This document shows, in pieces, positions 1-8,399 of a DNA stretch of 46,276 bases (position 1 is the first letter of the stretch; the number at the start of each line of letters is the position of its first letter). The position numbers and the translations under genes were made by a program. This stretch comes from DRQF01 sp964559135 (GTDB lineage Bacteria; Planctomycetota; GCA-002687715; DRQF01), in assembly GCA_964559135.1 (NCBI GenBank), contig CAZLGG010000022.1, positions 1 to 46,276 of the forward strand, given 5' to 3'. The notes below the pieces were generated by a model, which worked only from the letters and a program-made list of their open reading frames with translations, did no database searches and was not told the DNA's origin.

Positions 1-486
1 TCCTTTTTCGAAGGCGAAATCCGCCGGCAGAGCACGCGGGCCGAGCGGCTCTTGGAAGGCATCCTGCAGGGTGAGCCCATGCCCGTCGAAAACGACGCCG
101 AGGACATCTGCACCCTCCTCATGCTCTTTTACAAGTTGCCGGTCATTCTCGTGGACCCGACGGCCCTGCGGGGTGACATCGGTCTCACCCTGGGGGGGCC
201 CGGGAGCAGTCTGGAGATCGTGGAGTCCCGAGAGTCCTTTTCCACCGACGGGAAACTCGTCTTCGCGGACGATCTCGGCAACTTCACGTCACCCTATGCA
301 CAGGGGAAACGGGGCTGCGTCACCGAGCGCAGCCAAAACTTGCTCCTGGTCGGCATCTTTCCGGAGAACGTGGGGGACTCCATCGTCAAGGATTTCATCC
401 GCCGCGGCTCGAACTGGATGGAGAGCCTGTGCGGGGGCGAAGTCGTTCAAGAAGGGATGGTGGGCGAAGCCGAAGCGGGTCAGTGA
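1..486 (+). CDS. Unknown protein, 3' part only (5' end outside window)
   Basis: The reading frame is open from the first base and ends at the TGA at 484-486, giving about 161 residues of the C-terminal part of a longer protein. I do not recognise the family. The visible part has no signal peptide, membrane segment or zinc motif; it mixes acidic stretches with short hydrophobic strands such as NLLLVGIFPENVG, which suggests a soluble alpha/beta protein. The next gene is convergent and its stop lies about 20 bases away. A TTG and an ATG early in the frame are probably internal codons, because the frame continues past them to the window edge. Coding status is likely from the frame and its composition; the function is unknown. 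Confidence 0.6.
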   Translation, partial: SFFEGEIRRQSTRAERLLEGILQGEPMPVENDAEDICTLLMLFYKLPVILVDPTALRGDIGLTLGGPGSSLEIVESRESFSTDGKLVFADDLGNFTSPYAQGKRGCVTERSQNLLLVGIFPENVGDSIVKDFIRRGSNWMESLCGGEVVQEGMVGEAEAGQ

Positions 487-508
487 CGCTCCGCGGGGGC
501 AAGCAAGA

Positions 509-907
509 TCACTCGTTCGGGTCCTTCAGGAAGTGATCGTAGATGAAGAGTTCAAGGCGGCTGCGTTGATCCTCATCGATGCCGAAGGGGAGGAATTTCA
601 CCGCCACTTCCCGCTGCCCTCCCTCCATGGGGATGATCCGCACCACCTGACCGACCACATCGACGGGCTCGTCCAATTCGGGAATCATGATGGACGCCCG
701 GATGTAGGCCCCGTCTTCCACTTCGAAGTCCGTCACGAAGGCGACGCCGCCCAGCGAAACGTTTTTCGAGTATCCGACCTCCACGGGTTCAGCCGTCTCG
801 AGATCGCCGAATTCCGTCGCGGGCTGGAAGCTGACCTTGAAGTAGTCATCCAACCGCAAGAAACGACGCTTTTCGATGACCTGAATGGGGGTCTTCCGGT
901 CACTCAT
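509..907 (-). CDS. PilZ domain protein
   Basis: This 132-residue protein is essentially a single PilZ domain, the family that binds cyclic di-GMP and changes motility, exopolysaccharide or surface behaviour. The binding signature is visible: the arginine motif EKRRFLRLD near residue 13 and the second motif NVSLGG about 35 residues later. The ATG at 907 was chosen because GGAG sits 7 bases upstream and the PilZ motif then starts at a normal distance from the N-terminus; the frame extends further upstream, but that part has no domain-like composition. Convergent with the truncated gene on its left. A pilT gene lies 6.4 kb away, so a link to type IV pili is possible but not shown. Confidence 0.85.
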   Translation of the reverse strand: MSDRKTPIQVIEKRRFLRLDDYFKVSFQPATEFGDLETAEPVEVGYSKNVSLGGVAFVTDFEVEDGAYIRASIMIPELDEPVDVVGQVVRIIPMEGGQREVAVKFLPFGIDEDQRSRLELFIYDHFLKDPNE

Positions 908-1069
908 TTTGGAGCTCCAATTCTCCCGTGTCTCGGGGGCGCACCCCCCGGACAGCAGGCACTCTAACATTCTCGGTCCGTCCGGTGTTCCATCTTTCGA
1001 TGATTCCCGACCAAGAATGAAACGAATTTCGTGGGTAAGAGTTTGGATCCGGCTCCAGACAAATTCCGC

Positions 1070-1222
1070 CTCCCCTCGAAAGCGGGGGTACGATGACAGT
1101 GGCGAGTGGAGTCTTGGACTCCGAACCGAGCGATCTGGGAGGGTGGTCCTCCCATCTCGAATTGAAGCGCAACCCTGAAGCTTCGGCCACACGACTCCAC
1201 CCCGGTCGTGTGGCCATTTTTA
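1070..1222 (+). ncRNA. Candidate small RNA or terminated leader
   Basis: Several hairpins are stacked directly before a terminator. CCCC (1072-1075) pairs with GGGG (1084-1087) around a C-GAAA-G cap; GGAGTC (1108-1113) pairs with GACTCC (1117-1122); GGGAGG (1137-1142) pairs with CCTCCC (1148-1153); the last is the terminator at 1185-1222. No protein frame on the plus strand ends here, so the terminator has no coding gene to serve. It is either an independent small RNA or a prematurely terminated leader of the efflux operon that starts 250 bases downstream. It resembles no riboswitch class I could recall. The 5' end is a guess. Confidence 0.35.
1185..1222 (+). terminator. Rho-independent terminator
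   Basis: A perfect 11-bp stem (1185-1195 with 1205-1215), a 9-base loop, then ATTTTTATT. The T-run follows the stem only on the plus strand. No plus-strand coding gene lies directly upstream. Confidence 0.8.
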
Positions 1223-1471
1223 TTCGAAGCCTGCAACTTCATGCGGAACCCAGGTGTACGCAGCCCGGACTCCCTGAACGTGATTCCTTTCGCACTGCCA
1301 GGGTGAGGAGCGAAACGCGAATTCCTGTTGAAAGCCAGGTGCAAGTTGCCCGATGCGTCATCTCCCGGGAATGCCCCCGTCATCTCGAAACGATAGACTC
1401 GCAATCCGTGGATCCTCGAGGATCATGGCGTCGGGTCTGGGGGGGGAGACTCCCACCCGGCGACGCACTGG

Positions 1472-2950
1472 ATGGAAACGATCAGAATGTTCCAAAGACT
1501 GGGCGTGCGGCGCACTGGCGAGAATCGGACGGCGAAACGGTTTTTGCCTCTCCGCAAACAGGTCATCGCTTCGTTGCTCTCCCTCCTCACGGGATGCACC
1601 TCCTATACGCCGATGCCTCTCGACCGCGAACACGTGGACGCCGCACTCCAAACTCCGTCCCGCGAGGTCATCGCCTTGCGCATCGAAGAGCTGAAGCGAG
1701 GTTCCGGGAAGTCCCTCACCTTGGATTGGACCGACGGTGTGTCCCCCGAAGAAGCGGCGGTGTTGGCCGTCGTGCTGAACCCACATCTGAGAGCCTTGAG
1801 GGACGATCGGATGCTCGCGAGAGCCCAATTGCTCGAAGCTGGGATTCTGCCGAATCCTGAAATCTCCTACGACATGGAAGCGGTGGTGGGCGAGAAAGGC
1901 GTCACCGGCGGGCAACCCTTCGGGCTGTCCTTGAATTGGCTTCCGACCTCCCTGATCGGCCGGAAGGACCGCATTGGCAGCGCCGAAGCCCACGCGAAAT
2001 CCGTGGACCTGGAGGTGTCCTGGCAGGAGTGGCTCGTTGCGGAACGTGCAAAACTTGCCGCTTTCAGAGTCTCTTTCAGTCGAGAACTCGAAGTGGCCCG
2101 CCGAGAGCAGGTCGAAGACCTCGAGCTCTTGGCCCAGGCGACAGGAAAGGGGCTTCGGATGGGCGTAGCGACGGCTCGCGACGTCGCCGAGACAAAAGCG
2201 GCTCTCCTCGCCGCACGTTCTTCTCTGGAAGAGGCTTCCGCGCGCGGGACCGTGGAGTTGGCAGAACTTCACCGAGTCATCGGGCTGTCTCCCGCGGAAG
2301 AGATCCCGCTCGAAGCCGCAAGCCCCCTCGACCCGATCTCAAAATTGCCCCCGGAATCGGTCCTCATAGGCGAAATCGAGCATCGAAGACTCGACTTGCG
2401 CGCCTACCTCATGGGCTACGAGAGCCAAGAGGCACGGGTTCGGGCCGCCGTCCGTGCCCAGTTTCCAAGGATACGATTCGGCTTGAGGGGGGGGCGCGAC
2501 ACGGACGGGATCGAGACGGTCGGCTTCGGCCTGAGCATCGAAATCCCGATCTTCGACCGCAACCAGGGAAAGATCGCGATTCAGAGGGCATCGCGGCAAC
2601 AGCTGTTCGACGAGTACGTAGCCAGGGTTTTCGAAGCACGAACACAAACTCACCTGGCGTTGACGCGCATCCGCGGTCTCGAGAGGCAGCTCGCCGCCGC
2701 CAGGGCGTCGACCGCCGAAGCGAAGAGGATTTTCGATCGCACCCGGCAATCCGTCGCGAACGGGTTGGAGACATCGAGGGCGTATCTCGCAGCGATTCAG
2801 GGTATGCAACGCGCGCGGGTTCATGAAATCTCGTTGCGCGCCTTGCTCGTCGAAGCGAGATTGTCGCTCGAATTGGCCACAGGCGACTTCGGTCTGGTCG
2901 GGAACATTGCTGTCGACGCAAGGGAATCCGAGGAGGGGCGAACCAAGTGA
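1472..2950 (+). CDS. TolC-family outer-membrane efflux lipoprotein
   Basis: An outer-membrane factor of a tripartite efflux pump, 492 residues with the usual family length. The N-terminus has a basic stretch, a short hydrophobic segment and a lipobox LLTGC with Cys42, so it is probably a lipoprotein. The rest consists of alternating helices and turns typical of outer-membrane efflux repeats, such as LSIEIPIFDRNQGKIAIQRA. The start is uncertain: ATG at 1472, ATG at 1487 or TTG at 1544 would all keep the lipobox, and none has a good ribosome site. It overlaps the adaptor gene by 4 bases (GTGA), so the three genes form one operon in the order channel, adaptor, pump, as in czcCBA-type operons. 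The substrate cannot be read from this gene. Confidence 0.9.
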   Translation: METIRMFQRLGVRRTGENRTAKRFLPLRKQVIASLLSLLTGCTSYTPMPLDREHVDAALQTPSREVIALRIEELKRGSGKSLTLDWTDGVSPEEAAVLAVVLNPHLRALRDDRMLARAQLLEAGILPNPEISYDMEAVVGEKGVTGGQPFGLSLNWLPTSLIGRKDRIGSAEAHAKSVDLEVSWQEWLVAERAKLAAFRVSFSRELEVARREQVEDLELLAQATGKGLRMGVATARDVAETKAALLAARSSLEEASARGTVELAELHRVIGLSPAEEIPLEAASPLDPISKLPPESVLIGEIEHRRLDLRAYLMGYESQEARVRAAVRAQFPRIRFGLRGGRDTDGIETVGFGLSIEIPIFDRNQGKIAIQRASRQQLFDEYVARVFEARTQTHLALTRIRGLERQLAAARASTAEAKRIFDRTRQSVANGLETSRAYLAAIQGMQRARVHEISLRALLVEARLSLELATGDFGLVGNIAVDARESEEGRTK

Positions 2951-4044
2951 TCCGCAACGTGGCCAACCTCCTTTTTCCCGTGGTGATCATTGCGTTGATC
3001 GTGGGCGTTCTTTCCTTGAGCAAGTCGATGAGAGAACCCTCGAGTCAATCAGGCCGCGACGAGCCTCCGGCGAGGCCGACGATCGAAACGACGAAACCGA
3101 CCCACTCCCAGATTCCTCATACGATGACGTGGTTCGGCCGTGTGGAGTCGTCCGACATCGTTCGGGTCCATCCTCAAATCGCCGGCACGATCACGGCCGT
3201 CCACGCCGATCCCGGGGCCCGGCTGAGAAAAGGCGATCCGCTTTTCAGCCTCGGAGGGCCGGCGTATCAAAACCGACTGACCGAACTCGACCAATCAGAA
3301 TCGTCCGTGAACGCGAGGTTGGATATCTCACGGGCCAGGCTCGATCTGATGTCCAAGGCGTACGAAAACCAACTCGCGACAAAGGATGCCGTGCTCGCTG
3401 CAAGAGACACCTTGGCAACGCTCGTCGCCCGGAAGACGGAGATCCTCCAAGCCCGCCGGTTTCTCCTCGCGAATCGAGAGGTTTTCGCGGCGGCGGACGG
3501 CGTCCTCGTCGAGAAGGACGTCGCCTTGGGGCAACTGGTCTCGCCGGGAACGACCCTGGGCCGCATCGCCCATCGAAGCGGTTTCCACATTCGGGCGGAG
3601 GTGTACGCGCCCCGGCCGGAAGAACTCGTTGGTTCGGATGTGACCGTGTTTCGTAGCGGTGGCGGCGAGGATCTGCGCGGGAAGGTCCTGAGGGTCCTCC
3701 GACAACGCACGAGGTTGGGGGCAGCGTTGATCTGGATCGGGGGGCCGGATCTCCTCCCTCATCTGGTTCTCGACGAAACGGTCTCGGGGCTCCTCGTTCG
3801 GAGCGCCGGTGTAACGCATCTTGCCCTTCCCAAGAGCGCCGTCGTGCGGGACGCCGACGAACATACATTCGTATTCATCGCGAGAGGTTCCGACTACCGA
3901 CTCCAAGAAGTCTCGCTGGGAGAGAGCTCGAAAGACACCTTCGAGATCCTCTCAGGTGTCTCGGAAGACGACGATGTCGTGGTCACCGGTGCCTATGAAC
4001 TCTACTTCCGAAGATTCTCTCAAGACTACAAGGTCGCCGACTGA
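2947..4044 (+). CDS. RND efflux periplasmic adaptor (HlyD/MFP family)
   Basis: The membrane-fusion adaptor that links the inner-membrane pump to the outer-membrane channel. It begins with a GTG overlapping the previous stop. Residues about 5-25 form a single membrane anchor, not a lipobox. A lipoyl-like half-motif (IAGTITAVHADPGARLRKG) is near residue 80, followed by the alpha-helical hairpin and a second half-motif around VLVEKDVALGQLVSPG, then the beta-barrel domain. At 365 residues it is a normal family size. I see no added histidine-rich or methionine-rich metal-binding segment, which some heavy-metal adaptors carry. Its stop overlaps the pump start by one base, indicating translational coupling. 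Confidence 0.9.
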   Translation: MIRNVANLLFPVVIIALIVGVLSLSKSMREPSSQSGRDEPPARPTIETTKPTHSQIPHTMTWFGRVESSDIVRVHPQIAGTITAVHADPGARLRKGDPLFSLGGPAYQNRLTELDQSESSVNARLDISRARLDLMSKAYENQLATKDAVLAARDTLATLVARKTEILQARRFLLANREVFAAADGVLVEKDVALGQLVSPGTTLGRIAHRSGFHIRAEVYAPRPEELVGSDVTVFRSGGGEDLRGKVLRVLRQRTRLGAALIWIGGPDLLPHLVLDETVSGLLVRSAGVTHLALPKSAVVRDADEHTFVFIARGSDYRLQEVSLGESSKDTFEILSGVSEDDDVVVTGAYELYFRRFSQDYKVAD

Positions 4045-7000
4045 TGCGGTGGGTCATCCAGAGGACCATACAGAACCCGGTCCTGCTACTCATTCTCGTA
4101 GCGGTCGTCATGCTTGGCGGAGCGCTTTCCCTCCGCACGATTCCGGTCGACATCCTCCCGGACATCGACATCCCCGTCGTGAACATCGTGACTCACCTGC
4201 CAGGAGCTTCGCCGCTCGATATAGAGCGTTTGATTTCCCGCCCCGTCGAGAATCAGATCCGTAGTCTCCTCGGCGTCACTCGTGTGGGATCGACCTCGAT
4301 ACAAGGCATCTCTCAAGTGACCGTGCAGTTCTCGGGCGACGTCACCGTCCGCGACGCTCGCCAGCTGGTTCAGGCCCAACTTGCGCGACTGACGGGTCAA
4401 CTTCCAGCCCAAGCCGTTCCACGCCTGGAGAGCATCGGCACGACCCTCCAGGAAGTCGCAGGTTACGTTTTTTACGGTGCGGGCGACCCCGTGGAGTTCG
4501 GCAACATCATTCGCCACGACGTTGCTTCCGGGCTCCTTGGGGCCGATGGAGTGGCTTCGGTCCAGGTCCTCGGAGACGAGCGAAGAGCTTTCTTCGTGGA
4601 CATCGACGCATCGACACTCGTTCGGACTCGCCTGGGCGTCAGTTCCGTCGCCGAGACCTTGAGAGAAGCGAACGTATCGGCGGCTTCCGGGTTTCTCGAA
4701 CGATCGAACGAGGAGTATCTGGTGCGGGGCGACGGACGTCTTCAGTCGCTTCATGACATCCGCTCCTTGCCTATCGACGTGGGGTCCTTGCACCACCCGA
4801 CGCTTCACGACCTCGCACACGTCCATGAAGGAAGGGCGCCTCGGCACTACGAGGTCCGAGGGAACGGTGTGCCCGGCGTCGCGATTTTGGTGCGGAAGCA
4901 GCCCGGAGCCAACACAGTGGACGTGGTCCGGCATGTCGATGATCTGCTCGATGAACTCAGATCCCTCCTGCCTCCCGGAACGCGGATAAGGAAGTTCTAT
5001 GATCAGTCGGAAGTCATCGTCTCCTCCCGAAACGAAATCCTCGAGGACATGCTCCTGGGAGGCCTGCTGGCCATCCTGGTCCTCTACGTTTTCCTCGGCT
5101 CCATCCGTTCCACATTGATCGTCGCTGCAACGATGCCTCTCACGTTGGTCGCGAGTCTCTGGGCCATGCACCTCCTGGGGCTGAGCCTGAATGTCGTGAC
5201 CATGACAGCGCTGGCCATTGCCGTTGGAATGATCGTCGACGACGGAATCGTCGTCACGGAAAACATCCATCGATTTCGGGGCATGCGCCGGGATGCCGTC
5301 GCGGCGAGCATCGAAGGGTCCTGCGAGATCGCGGGACCGGATGCGTCGGGGACACTGACGACGGTTGCGGCGTTCGTGCCATTCGTTGTCGTTTCAGGAA
5401 TGGCTGCCCAGATCATGAGGCCCTTTGGGTGGACGATCAGCACTGCACTGCTTGTATCTCTTGCTCTCTCTTTGACCCTCGTCCCGACCTTGATGGCGCG
5501 GGGAAAGCGCAGGGAGACGGTGCGACCACGCGCGCTTGGCGACCCGTTTCTGGATGCTCTGAACAGAGTTCTTCGATCCGTGCTGGGCGTGACGACGCGT
5601 CACCGGTGGATCATCCCGGCGCTCCTGATCGTGTCGTTCGGTTTGGCGTCGTTCCTAGCCATGGACGTCAAGAGTGAGTTTCTTCCGCCGATCGATGAAG
5701 GGGCCATTCTCGTCGAGTACGTGATGCATCCCGGGGTTTCACTCAAAGAAAGCGATCGTATCGGTGCTGAGTTGGAAGCGATCGCCCTTCGGCATCCCGC
5801 GGTGGAGTGCACGTTCCGACGAATCGGCTCACCGGGGGTCGGCTACCAGATCGAGGGCGTCAACAAAGGCGAGATGTTGCTGAAACTCCGACCGGCTGCT
5901 TTGCGGGATGCGTCGGCCGCGGATGTGACGAAGGCGCTGAGAGAAGCCTTCTCCCAATTCGAAGGTCTGGTGCTCTTCATTCGCCAGCCGACCGCCGAAA
6001 AGATCGAGGAGAGTTTCTCCGGAGTTCCCGCACTTTTCGGGGTGTCGGTCTTCGGCCCGGATCTCCAAACGCTGACCGAGCTTTCGAAGAAAGTCGAGCA
6101 AGTCCTCGTTGACGACCCGGACATCTCGAACGTGGTGAACAATGCCGGCCTGAAGGTGCCGGAGATCCATGTCGCACTCGATCATCAGAGACTTGGCGTT
6201 GCCGGTGTTCCTGCTCGAGGAATTCTCGACGCTCTCGATGCCTGGCACCTGGGATTGAAGGCCACGACAATCATTCGAGAGAAGGAGGATGTCGGCGTCT
6301 TCGTCCGGATCCGAGGTAGGTCGCCGCTGGACCTGGAACACCTGAAAAGGATGCCGATCGCGACATCGAACGGATCGTGGACGCCGCTGCAACGCGTCGC
6401 CGACGTCGAGGTGCAACGCCACGTCGCGGAGGTGACGAGGCTGAATGGGCGCCGTGCGGTGACCTTGATCGCGGAGATCGAGGGCAATATTCCAGCGATC
6501 GTGCGACGCCTGCGCTCGTCTCTCGATTCCGTTTCCTTGCCCAAGGGGTACTCCATCGGAATCATTGGCCAGTACCCCGTGATGCTCGAGATGGCCATCC
6601 AAGGCATCCTCGCTGCTCTTGCCGCCGTCGTACTCATCTACCTGATCATGGTTCAACAATTCGGTTCCTGGATTCAACCGTTCGCGGTGCTGATGTCCAT
6701 TCCGGTTTCCCTGGTGTCCGCTCTGGGCGCTCTTTCGCTCTCTGGGCAGGCCATCGATGCCTCGGTGGGAATGGGGGCCGTGACCTTGATCGGCATCGCC
6801 GTGAACAACGCCATCGTGCTCGTCAGCTTGGCGAATCGACACGTCGCCGCAGGGGAAACGCGCCGAGCCGCCCTTGTCAGCGCCGCATCCATCCGACTCC
6901 GTCCCATCCTCTTGACAACCCTGACGACCGTGGGGGCTCTTCTTCCCGCTGTCGTCACCCCGACCGCAGACTCGAGGGTGCTGCAACCCTTTGCGATCAC

Positions 7001-7100
7001 CGTGGTGGGCGGGATGGCCGGAGCCCTCGTCGCCGGACTGCTCGTCGTGCCCTCTCTCGTGGCCATCGGCCGTCAGAGGTCCACCGTTCAGGCCGGATGA
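4044..7100 (+). CDS. RND-family efflux pump, inner-membrane permease
   Basis: The proton-driven pump of the tripartite system, 1018 residues. It has the expected RND plan of two halves, each with a large periplasmic loop and a block of membrane segments. The fourth membrane segment contains GMIVDDGIVVTENIHR with Asp399 and Asp400, the paired aspartates of the proton relay in hydrophobe/amphiphile exporters; heavy-metal pumps of the CusA type usually have a different sequence here. Other family hallmarks are PDIDIPVVNIVTHLPGASP near the N-terminus and a second-half block around GMGAVTLIGIAVNNAIVLVS. The operon order resembles metal efflux while the signature resembles drug or solvent efflux, so the substrate is left open. 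Confidence 0.93.
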   Translation: MRWVIQRTIQNPVLLLILVAVVMLGGALSLRTIPVDILPDIDIPVVNIVTHLPGASPLDIERLISRPVENQIRSLLGVTRVGSTSIQGISQVTVQFSGDVTVRDARQLVQAQLARLTGQLPAQAVPRLESIGTTLQEVAGYVFYGAGDPVEFGNIIRHDVASGLLGADGVASVQVLGDERRAFFVDIDASTLVRTRLGVSSVAETLREANVSAASGFLERSNEEYLVRGDGRLQSLHDIRSLPIDVGSLHHPTLHDLAHVHEGRAPRHYEVRGNGVPGVAILVRKQPGANTVDVVRHVDDLLDELRSLLPPGTRIRKFYDQSEVIVSSRNEILEDMLLGGLLAILVLYVFLGSIRSTLIVAATMPLTLVASLWAMHLLGLSLNVVTMTALAIAVGMIVDDGIVVTENIHRFRGMRRDAVAASIEGSCEIAGPDASGTLTTVAAFVPFVVVSGMAAQIMRPFGWTISTALLVSLALSLTLVPTLMARGKRRETVRPRALGDPFLDALNRVLRSVLGVTTRHRWIIPALLIVSFGLASFLAMDVKSEFLPPIDEGAILVEYVMHPGVSLKESDRIGAELEAIALRHPAVECTFRRIGSPGVGYQIEGVNKGEMLLKLRPAALRDASAADVTKALREAFSQFEGLVLFIRQPTAEKIEESFSGVPALFGVSVFGPDLQTLTELSKKVEQVLVDDPDISNVVNNAGLKVPEIHVALDHQRLGVAGVPARGILDALDAWHLGLKATTIIREKEDVGVFVRIRGRSPLDLEHLKRMPIATSNGSWTPLQRVADVEVQRHVAEVTRLNGRRAVTLIAEIEGNIPAIVRRLRSSLDSVSLPKGYSIGIIGQYPVMLEMAIQGILAALAAVVLIYLIMVQQFGSWIQPFAVLMSIPVSLVSALGALSLSGQAIDASVGMGAVTLIGIAVNNAIVLVSLANRHVAAGETRRAALVSAASIRLRPILLTTLTTVGALLPAVVTPTADSRVLQPFAITVVGGMAGALVAGLLVVPSLVAIGRQRSTVQAG

Positions 7101-7318
7101 GTCGCGCACCGGCCGGGGTGGGAGGAACTGATGCCCGCATCATCTGCGGAGCGAGACCGGGCAAACAAGGTTCTTTTCGCCTCGGTTGCGACACGGGTTC
7201 AATCCCGAGCCCCTGAACACCCGATGAAGAACATGGATGGGACGGCGTGCGCCCGCCTGGGGAGCGCAGCGCGCGGCGGACCTGGATTCACGCCCCCTGA
7301 GAACGAAAGAGAGACTTC

Positions 7319-8380
7319 ATGGCAGCCATCGACGAGATCTTCCGCATCATCAAGGAACAGGGAGCAAGCGACCTCCACATGGCCTCCGGGTCAAAACCCA
7401 TGATTCGCCTGCATTCCTCGCTCCAGGCCGTGGACTACGCGGAACTCACCCCGGAGCTGAACCGCAAGCTGCTCTACGAGCTGATGACCCCAGAGCAGGT
7501 CAAGCAATTCGAGAAGAACAAGGAAATCGACTTCGGCTACGAGATCCCCGGCGTCACACGTATTCGCTGCAACATCTTCGAACAGCGCAACGGAGTCGGC
7601 GGCGTCTTTCGCCTCATCCCCACCGAAATCCTCACCCTCGACCAGTTGAATCTCCCCGACCAGCTGACGAAGTTCTGCGACCTCCATCGCGGCCTCGTCG
7701 TGGTCACGGGGGCTACGGGCTCCGGCAAGTCGACGACCCTCGCGGCCATGATCGACTACATCAACGACCACCAACCGAAGCACATCCTCACCATCGAGGA
7801 CCCCATCGAATTCGTCCACAAGATGAAGAAGGCGCTCATCAACCAGCGTGAGGTGGGCTCCACCACCCACTCTTTCTCCAATGCCCTGCGCGCCGCGTTG
7901 CGCGAAGATCCCGACATCATTCTCGTCGGCGAGATGCGGGACCTCGAGACGATCAAGCTGGCCCTCACCGCCGCCGAAACGGGGCATCTCGTCTTCGGCA
8001 CGCTTCATACGAACAGCGCCGCGCAGACGGTCGACCGCATCATCGACGTCTTCCCCGCGGACGAGCAGTCGCAGATCCGAGTCATGCTCTCGGAAGCGTT
8101 GAAGGGCGTCGTGGCCCAGAGACTCCTCCCCAAGCGGGGCGGCAGGGGCCGTGTCGCCGCGGTGGAGATTCTCGTCGCCACGTCCGCCATCGCCAACATG
8201 ATCCGGGAAGGCAAGACCTTTCAGCTGGACAGCATGATCCAGACCGGAAAAAAAGACGGAATGGTCTCCATGGACTCCTCCCTCTCCACGCTCGTCAACG
8301 AGGGCATCATCGAACGGGACGTCGCCATGGCGCACTTGAAGGACAAGGGAGTTCTCCAGCGCACTCCGGCAGGAGTCTGA
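7319..8380 (+). CDS. pilT: Type IV pilus retraction ATPase PilT
   Basis: The hexameric ATPase that disassembles pilin and retracts type IV pili, powering twitching motility. At 353 residues it has the normal PilT length. Visible motifs: ASDLHMASG near the N-terminus, Walker A GATGSGKST from residue 131, an acidic box around IEDPIEFVH, Walker B ILVGEMRDLET with its catalytic glutamate, and the histidine box TGHLVFGTLHTNSAAQT. The ATG follows GAAAGAGAG. It is 19 bases ahead of a PilT-like paralogue with a PATAN domain, so the two are probably made together. No other pilus gene lies in the window. Confidence 0.95.
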   Translation: MAAIDEIFRIIKEQGASDLHMASGSKPMIRLHSSLQAVDYAELTPELNRKLLYELMTPEQVKQFEKNKEIDFGYEIPGVTRIRCNIFEQRNGVGGVFRLIPTEILTLDQLNLPDQLTKFCDLHRGLVVVTGATGSGKSTTLAAMIDYINDHQPKHILTIEDPIEFVHKMKKALINQREVGSTTHSFSNALRAALREDPDIILVGEMRDLETIKLALTAAETGHLVFGTLHTNSAAQTVDRIIDVFPADEQSQIRVMLSEALKGVVAQRLLPKRGGRGRVAAVEILVATSAIANMIREGKTFQLDSMIQTGKKDGMVSMDSSLSTLVNEGIIERDVAMAHLKDKGVLQRTPAGV

Positions 8381-8399
8381 ACTCGACAGGAACCGAATC

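Larger units (their letters stand above)
908..1471. other. Non-coding region of 564 bp with RNA hairpins
   Basis: No credible gene lies between the PilZ start and the efflux operon; the overlapping frames on both strands have no domain-like composition. The region must hold the divergent promoters, but I could not identify a convincing -35/-10 pair. Its left third is featureless. Its middle (about 1070-1222) carries four small hairpins ending in an intrinsic terminator. The last 250 bases before the TolC-like gene show no clear structure. Confidence 0.6.

Noticed and set aside
7194..7207. CGGGTTCAATCCCG resembles a tRNA T-arm.
   Set aside because: A 7-base T-loop leaves a mismatched stem, and no D-arm, anticodon arm or acceptor stem surrounds it.
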